A stretch of DNA of 64,000 bases. It comes from Fulvimarina sp040239565 (GTDB lineage: Bacteria; Pseudomonadota; Alphaproteobacteria; Rhizobiales; Rhizobiaceae). Below the pieces are notes generated by a model that saw nothing but the letters and a program-made list of their open reading frames with translations, searched no databases and was not told where the DNA came from. The stretch is from contig NZ_JBEHWS010000012.1 of assembly GCF_040239565.1 (NCBI RefSeq), forward strand, positions 62,001 to 126,000. Direction: 5' to 3'. Position numbers and translations under genes: made by a program. This document shows, piece by piece, positions 48,849 to 57,016 of the stretch (positions within the stretch are counted from its first letter, which is position 1; each line of letters begins with the position of its first letter).

Positions 48849-50171
48849 TTATTCCATGTAGCCGCCGCGGGTCAGCTCGCGGGTCGCGATCGCCTGCGCC
48901 TGGCTCAGAGCCTGATCGACCGATGTCGAACCGGAGAGAGCGGATGCCATCTGCTGGCCGACGGCTGTACCAATGCCCTGGAATTCCGGGATCGCCGCAA
49001 ACTGCAGACCGTAATACGGCTTGTTGTCGGTCGGCTCCGGATCAGCCGAATTGATGGCATCGATCGTCGCCTGAGCAAACGGTGCAGCGTCGAGATATTC
49101 CTGGTTCTCGTAGAGCGACTGGCGCGTACCCGGTGGCACGTTGGCCCAGCCTTCCTTCTCGGCGACGAGCTGGGTGTATTCCTTGGACGTCGCCCAGCTG
49201 ATGAACTTCTGAGCCGCTTCCTGCTTCTGCGAGCCATTCGGCACAGCCAGCGACCAGGCCCAGAGCCAGTTGTAGCCGGAATTCGGGCAGTCGGACGTAC
49301 CGCATGGAGCCGCGCCGAAGCCGACCTGGTCGGGAACCTGGCTCTGCTCGGGGTCGGTCACAAAGGAGGCGGCGACCGAAGCGTCGATCCACATGGCGCA
49401 TTTGCCTTGGCCGAACAGCGAGAGGTTCTCGTTGAACCCGTTCGAGGCGGCACCCGGGGGACCATATTTGGTCATCAGGTCGACGTAGAGCGTGATCGCC
49501 TTCTTCCAGCCTTCCGATTCAAACTGCGGCTGCCAATCGGCGTCGAAATAGTTCGCGCCGAACTCGCGTGCCATATTGCCGAGGAAGCCCATGTTCTCAC
49601 CCCAGCCGGGCTTGCCACGCAGGCAGATGCCGTAGACGCCGGCGTCCTTGTCGGCGGTTTTTTCGGCGGCTTCCGCGATGAAGTCCCAGGTCGGCTGCTC
49701 GGGCATTTCGAGGCCCGCTTCCTCGAACAGATCCTTGCGGTAAAGGGTCAGAACGCTCTCGGCATAGAATGGCGCGGCGTAGAGATTATCCTCGACCGAA
49801 AGCGCATTCCGGATCGAAGGGATCAGATCGTCCTTGTCGTAGTCGTCGCCAAGTTGGTCGAGGGATGCGAGCCAATCCTGCTTGGCCCAGATCGGAACCT
49901 CGTAGGTGCCGATGGTCATGACGTCGAACTGACCGCCGCTCGTGGCGATATCGGTCGTGACGCGCTGGCGCAGGATGTTCTCTTCGAGCGTAACCCAGTT
50001 CACCTTGATGCCCGGGTTCTTCTCTTCGAAATCGCTCGTCAGGCCCTGCATGCGGACCATGTCGGAGTTGTTGACGGTTCCGACGGTGATTGTGGTTTCC
50101 TGAGCGAGGGCGGTCGATGCGAGCAGCGAAAGGGTCGCCGCGCCGACGAGGCCACGTGCATGAAATGTCAT
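48849..50171 (-). CDS. Solute-binding protein of a sugar/polyol ABC transporter
   Basis: A 440-residue periplasmic protein. The signal peptide is TFHARGLVGAATLSLLASTALA. The mature part has the family-1 binding fold, with TVNNSDMVRMQGLTSDFEEK, LYAAPFYAESVLTLYRKDLF near 130 and FGQGKCAMWIDASVAASF near 265, close to the sorbitol/mannitol-binding SmoE group. Start at ATG 50171, with GGGAGGA in front. It is the first gene of the operon, directly behind the LacI operator. The ligand (polyol or disaccharide) is inferred from type only. Confidence 0.9.
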   Translation of the reverse strand: MTFHARGLVGAATLSLLASTALAQETTITVGTVNNSDMVRMQGLTSDFEEKNPGIKVNWVTLEENILRQRVTTDIATSGGQFDVMTIGTYEVPIWAKQDWLASLDQLGDDYDKDDLIPSIRNALSVEDNLYAAPFYAESVLTLYRKDLFEEAGLEMPEQPTWDFIAEAAEKTADKDAGVYGICLRGKPGWGENMGFLGNMAREFGANYFDADWQPQFESEGWKKAITLYVDLMTKYGPPGAASNGFNENLSLFGQGKCAMWIDASVAASFVTDPEQSQVPDQVGFGAAPCGTSDCPNSGYNWLWAWSLAVPNGSQKQEAAQKFISWATSKEYTQLVAEKEGWANVPPGTRQSLYENQEYLDAAPFAQATIDAINSADPEPTDNKPYYGLQFAAIPEFQGIGTAVGQQMASALSGSTSVDQALSQAQAIATRELTRGGYME

Positions 50172-50246
50172 GAATTCCTCCCGTTTGAACTCTCGAGTTT
50201 CGAGAGACAACGCAACGTTAGACCTGAAAGATAATGAATGCAATGT

Positions 50247-50266
50247 ATTTTTACGCGCGTAAAAAT
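50247..50266. promoter_or_regulatory. LacI-family operator
   Basis: The 20-base perfect palindrome ATTTTTACGCGCGTAAAAAT is CG-centred like LacI/GalR operators. It ends at the stop codon of the LacI regulator and lies 76 bases before the start of the binding-protein gene. It is the likely site where the regulator represses the transport operon. Confidence 0.85.
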
Positions 50267-51295
50267 TTATGCCGATTTTCGAACCACCAAGCGGCCTTCG
50301 TAACGGGTTTCGGCTCGGGGCACCTGTGCTCGACCGCCCTCGATCAGCGCGATTAGCGTTTCGACGCTGTGCGAGGAAATCGCGTCGTAATCCTGGGCAA
50401 CGGTCGTGAGTGCCGGGCACGTGAAGCGCGAGAAGGGATGGTCGTCGTGGCCGGCGATCCTCAGATCGCAGTCCGAACCTGTTCCAACGCGCTTGCCCTG
50501 TTCGTAGGCCGCCGCAAGAAGTCCGATCGCAAGGCGATCATTACTGCATAGAACGGTCGTCGACGGCAGGCGACCCTCAGCGATAAGGGCCCCTCCCTCA
50601 CGAAAACCGATCTCCTCGAAATTCCAGTCGCTTCCATCGATCCGGATCACCTGCGGTTCATGACCGAGCCTTTCCATGGCCGAAACATAGGCATGCCGGC
50701 GGTTGTCGACGTTTGGATTGACCGGCGGCATCTCAACGAAGCACGGCGCGCTGCCCGTGCGGCAGAGATGCTCGACCATCATCGGAACCGATTGGGCGTT
50801 GTTCAGCCCGACATAGGCCGCACCGAAGCCATCCAGATTGCTGTCGAAGAGAACCGTCGGAACCGTTTTCGTGAAGCGCTCGATCGCGGCGCGGTCCGAC
50901 AAGAGGCCGAGCGGCGCAAACAAAAGACCAGACGCCTTCATGGCTCTGAGCGTATCGAGAGCTTCGCTTTCAAGCTCCTGGGAGCCGTGAGAACTGAACA
51001 GTGAAGGTGAAAAGCCCGCCTCTATGACCCGGTTCTCGATGTATCGCGATATTTCTGCGAAGAACGGATCGGCAAGATAAGGAACGACAATACCGATCGT
51101 CTTGGTGAGCCGGCGGTTCTGGTTGACGGCGTACATATTGGGCCGGAACTGATACCGCGCGATCGCCTTTTCGATCCGATCCCGAACACCCGGTCGGACG
51201 CTTGCCGGATCGTTGAAGTACTTGGATACCGTCGGCCGCGAAACGCCGCATCGAGCGGCAAACTCTTCCATGTTTCGGATCGGTTCCGTCGTCAT
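50267..51295 (-). CDS. LacI-family transcriptional regulator
   Basis: A 342-residue LacI/GalR repressor. The helix-turn-helix at residues 9-28 is FAARCGVSRPTVSKYFNDPA, with the hinge helix following (RNMYAVNQNRRL is near residue 52). The periplasmic-binding-type effector domain starts at KTIGIVVPYLADPFFAEI. The ATG at 51295 was preferred; a second at 51325 adds ten residues. It precedes the transport operon on the same strand, with its operator between them. The inducer should be the transported sugar. Confidence 0.92.
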   Translation of the reverse strand: MTTEPIRNMEEFAARCGVSRPTVSKYFNDPASVRPGVRDRIEKAIARYQFRPNMYAVNQNRRLTKTIGIVVPYLADPFFAEISRYIENRVIEAGFSPSLFSSHGSQELESEALDTLRAMKASGLLFAPLGLLSDRAAIERFTKTVPTVLFDSNLDGFGAAYVGLNNAQSVPMMVEHLCRTGSAPCFVEMPPVNPNVDNRRHAYVSAMERLGHEPQVIRIDGSDWNFEEIGFREGGALIAEGRLPSTTVLCSNDRLAIGLLAAAYEQGKRVGTGSDCDLRIAGHDDHPFSRFTCPALTTVAQDYDAISSHSVETLIALIEGGRAQVPRAETRYEGRLVVRKSA

Positions 51296-51883
51296 CGCTC
51301 GCTCTGCGCTTGTATCTGACCGCATCCGCTATACCAGCTTGCCGCATACGCTGTACCAGATAGCTCGGATTTTTTGGAGGAAACTTTACTCGCGCAAAAT
51401 GTAGCGCCTGGACGACATTTGTCCGAGAGCTAACGCCCTTCACCTTCCGATCGATCTGCATTTTACGCCGATCGAGACCTCAGAACAGATCTTCGATGAG
51501 TGACATATAAGATGGGCGATGCGGCGCCGTGGCATTTGGCTCGGCCAGCGATGAACCATGAATCAGTGCCGGTAATAGGCAGTAAGATTGAAGGCCGCTT
51601 CGTTAGCGCTCTTTCAACCGCCCAGAATTGCAGTTTCACCGAGATATAAACGGCAGGCCTTCTATTAGTTTCATAAACTCAGATTCGGCCCTGCAAAAAA
51701 TCCTTTCCAGCGAGAACAGCAGCACTCTTCTTGATTTTCTCGAGACGACATTGCGTTCAAGTCTGCCGTTTGGTTACTGCCGAATTTCATCGGCTGGCCG
51801 TTCCGCGCCATAAAGCTTGACGCTTCGGCCGCCAAACACGAGACTTGCCCAGCCGCACGCTATCGAAGGACCCGCATCAGCCT
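51296..51883. other. Intergenic region upstream of lacI-type gene
   Basis: About 590 bases between divergent genes. No supported gene. The sequence is less GC-rich around 51400-51800, and may hold promoters of both neighbours. Confidence 0.45.
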
Positions 51884-52447
51884 ATGGACCATACGATCTA
51901 CGACGAAAACGGCGTTGCGGAAGGGCTGCCTCAAGAGGTGCGCTATGCGCCGGTCGTGCGGATCTTTCACTGGATCGTCGCGATCATGGTGCTCGCGGTG
52001 TGGCCTCTCGGCATGGTCATCAAGTTCATCGCCGAAGACGACAAGATGACCTTCTACCTCCTGCACGAGTCCTTTGGCTTCCTGATCTTCTGGATCATGC
52101 TGGCGCGGCTGGCGATCCGGCTCGTTCGCGGCGCGCCGGCCCATCCGCCTCTGCCACTATGGCAAAAGCGGATCGCCGATACGGTTCATGTCCTGCTCTA
52201 CGTGGCGCTGATCGCCATGCCGGTCTTCGGTTTCCTCGCGACCAACGCCTTCGGATTTCCCCTCGATCTCTTCGGCGTGATCCCGATCCCTGATCCTGTC
52301 GGAAAAAACGAAGCACTCGCCGGCATCTTCATGACCATCCATGTCACACTCGGCTACGCGATCCTCGTGCTTTTCGCCCTTCATATGGGCGGCATCCTGC
52401 AGCATCACGTATTGAAGCGGGACGGAACTCTCTACCGGATGACGTAA
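51884..52447 (+). CDS. Cytochrome b561-type membrane protein
   Basis: A 187-residue four-helix membrane haem protein of the bacterial cytochrome b561 family, which oxidises ubiquinol or reduces superoxide in the inner membrane. RYAPVVRIFHWIVAIMVLAVWPLG holds the first His, LHESFGFLIFWIMLARLAIRL the second, and HVTLGYAILVLFALHMGGILQHH the haem ligands of the last helix. The ATG at 51884 was chosen as the family starts there; an upstream TTG at 51845 is also in frame. It is the last gene on the plus strand before the pterin-type cluster. Confidence 0.9.
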   Translation: MDHTIYDENGVAEGLPQEVRYAPVVRIFHWIVAIMVLAVWPLGMVIKFIAEDDKMTFYLLHESFGFLIFWIMLARLAIRLVRGAPAHPPLPLWQKRIADTVHVLLYVALIAMPVFGFLATNAFGFPLDLFGVIPIPDPVGKNEALAGIFMTIHVTLGYAILVLFALHMGGILQHHVLKRDGTLYRMT

Positions 52448-52459
52448 GGGCTTACTGCC

Positions 52460-53251
52460 TCAATCGGAGGTCAGGGCGAGGCAATCGCGATGGCCGACGC
52501 GCACTGTCGCGCCGTCGCGCGCGGCAGAGGCACGGAACGACAGCCACTTTTCGATTTCGCCGGCTCCGAGTTGCTCTCGGGCCGGCTCGGCAAAGCCGTG
52601 ATGAAAGGCATCCTGAAGGCCGACATCGTCCGACCCGAGGACCCAATCGCTCATGGCTGAACGAACTTCGAAGCCTTCCGACCGAAAGGCGTTCTCGAGT
52701 ACCTCGGCCGCATCACCGCCGAGGCCGGCCCCAAAACCCTTGTCTTTCCCCTGGTCGCCCTTGAAGGCTGATACGATCGCTTTGTCCAACGCGTGCGGCC
52801 GCTCCCACGTGATCCGCCCGTCGACAGTCAGTGCGGCGTAGAGATCGACGGCATTCCGGCGCAGGGCTTGGGCGAAGCCGGCAATATAGTCGGCAGAAAC
52901 GAGATCGAAGAATGCCGAGGCGGTCACAAGAGCAGCACCTGAGAAGATACCTTCGGCCGGCTCGGCAAGATTGGCTCGGCGCATCGTCACGCGCGTTCGA
53001 GCCTCTTCCGGCAGGGCCGTTCGCGCGCGTTCGAGCAGAAGCGGATCGTCGTCGACGAAAACCCACGACTGATTATCCGGCAATAGCGGATTGAGTGCCC
53101 GGAATGTCGATCCGGTGCCGCAGCCGATATCGACGACAGGGCCGGACGAGCGTCCTGCATACTCGGCAGCGGCTTTCAGCAGCGCGCCGTCGCGAGCACG
53201 TCGGTCAGCCGGTTCGCGCAGGGTCAGCCAATCGGCTTCGAAACCGCTCAT
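52460..53251 (-). CDS. Class I SAM-dependent methyltransferase
   Basis: A 263-residue methyltransferase. The SAM-binding motif VVDIGCGTGSTFRAL is near residue 40 and VFVDDDPLLLERA follows with the acidic ribose ligand. The rest is a standard Rossmann fold with a C-terminal extension. It is the last gene of a minus-strand operon; its ATG overlaps the stop of the glycosyltransferase gene by one base (TGATG). The substrate is unknown; position suggests it methylates the product of the glycosyltransferase. Confidence 0.88.
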   Translation of the reverse strand: MSGFEADWLTLREPADRRARDGALLKAAAEYAGRSSGPVVDIGCGTGSTFRALNPLLPDNQSWVFVDDDPLLLERARTALPEEARTRVTMRRANLAEPAEGIFSGAALVTASAFFDLVSADYIAGFAQALRRNAVDLYAALTVDGRITWERPHALDKAIVSAFKGDQGKDKGFGAGLGGDAAEVLENAFRSEGFEVRSAMSDWVLGSDDVGLQDAFHHGFAEPAREQLGAGEIEKWLSFRASAARDGATVRVGHRDCLALTSD

Positions 53252-54294
53252 CAGGCGAGCCTCCGCAGTACCGTGTCGATAACGGACGCCGAATCGCGCC
53301 AGCTTGGGAGAGCTTCGGCTGCCTCAATGGCTCCAGCAGCGAAGCGTTCACGCAGGTCCGGTTGCGAAATCATCTCTCGCAGCGCGTCGGCCAAATCACC
53401 AACCTCGTTCGGCTCAATCAGAATGCCCGCACTTTCGGGCACCACGTCCGGCACTGCCCCGCCCCGTGTGCCAACGATCGGCAAGCCGTGAGACAAGGCC
53501 TCGGCAAACACCATGCCGTAGCCCTCATACCGGGTGGCGAGGGCGAAAATGTCAGCAGCGCGGTATTCCTCATCCAGACCGTCCACCGAGCCGGCGAAGA
53601 CGATCCGGTCTTCCAATCCGGCCTTCGAGACCATCGTTTTCAGCTCCGCAGCATGAGTCGGGTCCATATCCGCGCCGCCGACGATCCGGCACGTCCAGGA
53701 AAGCTCCTTCAAGGTGCCGAGTGCCTCGATCAGAACATCATGGCCCTTGCGCGGGATCAGCGATCCAACCGAAAGAATACGAGGAACATCAGCTTCACGT
53801 GTTCGAACGGGTCGTTTGTCCGTGCCCGGCAGGGCGATCGTAATCCGATCCGGGGTAACGTCGAAGTCCCGTGTCAGAATGCGGCCCGTCTCCGGGCTCG
53901 TCACGACGACGCCGCGCGCGTGGCGAAGCGCCCGCCGCTCGTCGGCCTTCAGCTTCGCGGCGAGAGCTGTACTCAGGCCGGTCTCCATCGACAGAGGATG
54001 ATGGACGAGTGCGACCAGAGTCAGCCGGTTTGACTCAGCCTCGGCAAGATCGGGTAGAGCGCCGAAGGCCAGTCCGTCGACCAGCACGATCGAACCGTTT
54101 TCGATTGCGGCAAACAGGCGTGTCGTCTCGGCGATCTCGTCGTCGGAGGGATCGGGAAATCCGGCTGGCAACTCAAGATGCCGCACCGCCCAGCCGAGGC
54201 TCTCCAATTCCGCAATCATCCGCCGATCGTAGCCGTAGCCCCCAGTTCGCGTCTGGAGATCTCCGGGTATCGCGAAGACGAGGGATCGGCTCAA
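53251..54294 (-). CDS. Glycosyltransferase family 4
   Basis: A 347-residue GT-B glycosyltransferase. IPGDLQTRTGGYGYDRRMIAEL opens the acceptor domain; the donor domain has ILSVGSLIPRKGHDVLIEAL near 170 and the signature RYEGYGMVFAEALSHGLPIV near 265. It starts at TTG overlapping the stop of the preceding gene (TTGA) and overlaps the methyltransferase gene downstream. The close coupling with a pterin-fold protein is unusual for a glycosyltransferase and suggests that the acceptor is a small molecule of this cluster. Confidence 0.9.
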   Translation of the reverse strand: MSRSLVFAIPGDLQTRTGGYGYDRRMIAELESLGWAVRHLELPAGFPDPSDDEIAETTRLFAAIENGSIVLVDGLAFGALPDLAEAESNRLTLVALVHHPLSMETGLSTALAAKLKADERRALRHARGVVVTSPETGRILTRDFDVTPDRITIALPGTDKRPVRTREADVPRILSVGSLIPRKGHDVLIEALGTLKELSWTCRIVGGADMDPTHAAELKTMVSKAGLEDRIVFAGSVDGLDEEYRAADIFALATRYEGYGMVFAEALSHGLPIVGTRGGAVPDVVPESAGILIEPNEVGDLADALREMISQPDLRERFAAGAIEAAEALPSWRDSASVIDTVLRRLA

Positions 54295-54689
54295 AGAGCG
54301 GCCTCGTACCAGGCACGCGCGACCTGGGACTCGTGAAGGCGTATCCGCAATTTGGCGACCCGGCCTCCAGCCTCGCCCATACGGCCGGCTGAAATGGCGT
54401 CGGCAATCTTCGTGAAAATGTGCCGCGCGAGGAATTCAGTGGTCGTCACCTTGCCCTCGAACTCGGCGATCTCGTCGAGATTCTGATAGTTTAGCGGCTT
54501 GAGGACGTCGCCAAGAATTTCGCTGGCCGCGCCGATATCGACCGCAAGGCCATTGTCGTCGAGGTCATCGGTGAAGAACGCCGCATCCACGGTGAACGTC
54601 GCCCCGTGCATACCCTGCGCCGGGCCGAACACCGGGCGTGGCAGGGAATGGGCGATCATGATGTGGTCGGTCACTTCGACTGCGAACAT
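54291..54689 (-). CDS. Divergent 6-pyruvoyl-tetrahydropterin-synthase-fold protein
   Basis: A 132-residue protein that aligns along its whole length with QueD/6-pyruvoyl tetrahydropterin synthase. The order of segments is right: AHSLP at the first zinc His (His14), then MHGATF, VDIGAASEIL and LKPLNYQNLDEI, and LHESQ with the substrate Glu (Glu120). But the catalytic Cys is Ala24, the second His of the HGH zinc motif is Ala30, and the catalytic Asp-His pair is Asn67-Tyr68. It therefore cannot be a normal pterin or carboxytetrahydropterin synthase, though the pterin pocket Glu is kept. It lies between a dehydrogenase and a glycosyltransferase, overlapping the latter by 4 bases. Confidence 0.85.
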   Translation of the reverse strand: MFAVEVTDHIMIAHSLPRPVFGPAQGMHGATFTVDAAFFTDDLDDNGLAVDIGAASEILGDVLKPLNYQNLDEIAEFEGKVTTTEFLARHIFTKIADAISAGRMGEAGGRVAKLRIRLHESQVARAWYEAAL

Positions 54690-54704
54690 GGAAAGTCTTC
54701 TTCC

Positions 54705-55694
54705 TCAATAGCGGATGCGATGGCAGAGGACCTGCCGGTCGTTCAGGATCTCGAGATAGGTGTCGGCGAGCTGAGCGAAAGGCGTTTCGCCGGATATCAG
54801 GACATCGAGACGCGGGTCTTCCAAAAACGTCAGAGCGAGGTCGAGCCGCCGAGAGTGGCTCCAGCGAGCGCGATGCGAGGGAGACACGTGACCGACCTGA
54901 CTGCTGACGATCTGGAGGCGGCGCGAGTGAAACGCCGCACCGAGCGGGATCGTTGCGGCGCGGGTACCGTACCAGCTCGCCTCGACGATCCGTCCCTCGA
55001 ATCCGGCCGCGCCGATCGCCGTTGTAAGGCCGCCTTCGGATCCGGTCGCGTGAATCACGACGTCGCAGTCTTCGGGTGCGCTTTCGGGGCCGGAGAAAAT
55101 GAGACCCAATGCCTTTGCGACGCCAGCCTTCGAGGGTTCGTGATCGATCAGATAGGTGAGCGTGCCGGGAATGGCCGCCGACACGAACGCCGCAAGTAGC
55201 CCGACGACACCGGCCCCGACGACCGCAACACGATCTCCCGGTTGAACGTTTCCATCCCAGACGATGTTGATCGCCGTTTCCATATTCGCCGCCAGAACGG
55301 CGCGCTCCATGGGTACGGTATCCGGAATCGGCCGCAAGGCTTCGACCGGCACGACAAATTGATCCTGATGGGGATGAAGGCAAAAAACCCGTGATCCAGA
55401 CCAGCCTTCAGGTCCGTCAGCCACAATGCCTGCGACGCTGTAACCATAGCTGACCGGGAACGGGAAATCCCCGGACTGAAACGGTGCGCGCATACGATCG
55501 AACTCACTTGGCGGCACCTCGCCCGCACTGACGAGACTTTCAGTCCCGCGGCTGATCGCACCAAACCGCGACACGACAAGCGCTTCTCCCTCTCGAACTG
55601 ACGGCAGCTCGGCTGTGCGGATGCGGGGAACATCCCTTGCTTCAAGCCAAAGGGCATTCGACGAGACAGGATCAGGCACGAAGGTTTCTTTCAA
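54705..55694 (-). CDS. Medium-chain dehydrogenase/reductase without zinc
   Basis: A 329-residue medium-chain reductase. The catalytic domain lacks the zinc ligands: AISRGTES stands where the Cys-Gly-Thr/Ser-Asp motif is expected, and no GHE motif is seen. The NAD(P) motif VAVVGAGVVGLLAAFVS is near residue 155. The layout recalls BchC-type reductases, which are also zinc-free. The start is uncertain: a TTG at 55694 has no ribosome-binding site, whereas a GTG at 55679 follows AAAGAAA. It is the first gene of the minus-strand operon, and probably reduces a carbonyl on the pathway intermediate. Confidence 0.82.
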   Translation of the reverse strand: MKETFVPDPVSSNALWLEARDVPRIRTAELPSVREGEALVVSRFGAISRGTESLVSAGEVPPSEFDRMRAPFQSGDFPFPVSYGYSVAGIVADGPEGWSGSRVFCLHPHQDQFVVPVEALRPIPDTVPMERAVLAANMETAINIVWDGNVQPGDRVAVVGAGVVGLLAAFVSAAIPGTLTYLIDHEPSKAGVAKALGLIFSGPESAPEDCDVVIHATGSEGGLTTAIGAAGFEGRIVEASWYGTRAATIPLGAAFHSRRLQIVSSQVGHVSPSHRARWSHSRRLDLALTFLEDPRLDVLISGETPFAQLADTYLEILNDRQVLCHRIRY

Positions 55695-55858
55695 AATGCG
55701 TGGGATAAATAGGGGGTGACGTGATGGTTGATCGAACCAGACGACCTATCACAAAGGTTTTTTGAGGGGGGGGGGTGTCTCAGCGCACATGTCTCAGAGT
55801 GTCGCATTTGTCAAAATGCACGGTCACACCTACCTCTCCCAAAGTTTGTGACAACGGA
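55695..55858. promoter_or_regulatory. Divergent promoter region with a ten-G tract
   Basis: The 164 bases between the two divergent operons should hold both promoters. A run of ten G (55766-55775) lies about 85 bases from the ribA start. Slippage in such a tract would change spacing within a promoter or leader, so expression of one or both operons could vary between cells. No textbook -35/-10 pair was clear. Confidence 0.6.
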
Positions 55859-57016
55859 ATGAACCTGGAATTTTCCAAAATGCTGAAGACAGTCGAGACC
55901 GAGACCGGGGAAACACCGAGCTTTCTCGACCCGTCCGATGCCGCAAGGCGCGACTGTGAGGTTGCGGCAGCGGAGTTGCGCTTTGGTCGGCCGATCATGC
56001 TCCATGCCGACGAAACCTATGTAGCGATCGCGCTCGACACCGCGACAGCGCGGGATTTCGAACGTTTCGGCATGGCCACTCACGGAGCACACGCACTCTT
56101 TCTAACAGCGGAACGTGCGCAGGCGTTGGAGCTGGAAGCACCGGATGGCGCGCTCGTTCCGTTGAAAGAGGTTTCCTATGAACGCGCTTGCGCGCTCGGC
56201 TACGAGCTGGAAAGCCCGCAACCCGATTCCTGGTCGGACGCGCCGCCATCTCTCAGCGCACTCAATGAACTCTCCCGACTGGCCCTGCTTCTGCCGGCAC
56301 TCGTCGTCGCCCGCATCGATGCGGCTGATCCGGCTTTCGCCGGTGTAGCGGAAATTGCCGTGGAAGACATCGAGGCGGCAGGCGACGCCGAGACGCGCTA
56401 CGAGATCGTCGCGCGGACGGTGGTCCCTCTTCGCGATGTGAAAAAGGCCGAATTCGTCGTCTTTCGCGGCGGCCTGTCGCAGCGCGATCAGGTCGCGATC
56501 GTCGTCGGCGATCCCGATCTGTCCGGCGCGGTTCCGATCCGCATCCACTCGTCATGCCTGACTGGCGATCTTTTCGGCTCGCTGAAATGCGACTGCGGCG
56601 ACCAACTGCGCGAGGGTCTCCGGCTTATCGACATGCGTGGCGGCGGCGTTCTTCTCTATCTCGACCAGGAAGGGCGAGGCACCGGGATCGGCGCCAAGAT
56701 GCGCGCCTATGGCTACCAGTCGCACGGTCTCGATACGATCGACGCTGATGCGGCCCTCGGCTTCGGGCCGGATCAGCGCCGCTACGGCGCCGCCGTGGCG
56801 ATGCTCGGCGCGCTTGGCATCAGCTCGGTCGAACTTCTGACGAACAACCCGACAAAAGCCGCCTTCCTGCAGAAGGCAGGTATCGCGGTCACCCGTCGCA
56901 CTGCCGTTCTCGGCGAAGTGACAGACGAAAATCGCGGCTACCTGACCACAAAGGCGGAGCGAGCCGGCCATGCGCTGGACGTCGCGGCGATCGCTTCGGC
57001 TCTGGTGAACAAGTGA
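55859..57016 (+). CDS. ribA: GTP cyclohydrolase II (RibA-type) with unusual N-terminal half
   Basis: A 385-residue protein. The C-terminal 200 residues are a full GTP cyclohydrolase II: the zinc cysteines in SSCLTGDLFGSLKCDCGDQL, then YLDQEGRGTGIGAKMRAYG and DADAALGFGPDQRRYGAAVA, and LTNNPTK. It opens the imidazole ring of GTP to 2,5-diamino-6-ribosylamino-pyrimidinone phosphate. The N-terminal ~180 residues lack the acidic motif of dihydroxybutanone phosphate synthase (RibB) that is fused in ordinary RibBA proteins, but keep a weakly similar layout. It overlaps the next gene (GTGA). A start at 55775 is in frame but lacks a ribosome-binding site. Confidence 0.9.
   Translation: MNLEFSKMLKTVETETGETPSFLDPSDAARRDCEVAAAELRFGRPIMLHADETYVAIALDTATARDFERFGMATHGAHALFLTAERAQALELEAPDGALVPLKEVSYERACALGYELESPQPDSWSDAPPSLSALNELSRLALLLPALVVARIDAADPAFAGVAEIAVEDIEAAGDAETRYEIVARTVVPLRDVKKAEFVVFRGGLSQRDQVAIVVGDPDLSGAVPIRIHSSCLTGDLFGSLKCDCGDQLREGLRLIDMRGGGVLLYLDQEGRGTGIGAKMRAYGYQSHGLDTIDADAALGFGPDQRRYGAAVAMLGALGISSVELLTNNPTKAAFLQKAGIAVTRRTAVLGEVTDENRGYLTTKAERAGHALDVAAIASALVNK

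Noticed and set aside
55775..55858. Longer N-terminus for RibA starting next to the ten-G tract
   Set aside because: The extra 28 residues have no similarity, the start would follow the G run without a usable ribosome-binding site, and the ATG at 55859 fits better. If it were real, the G tract would lie right at the start codon.
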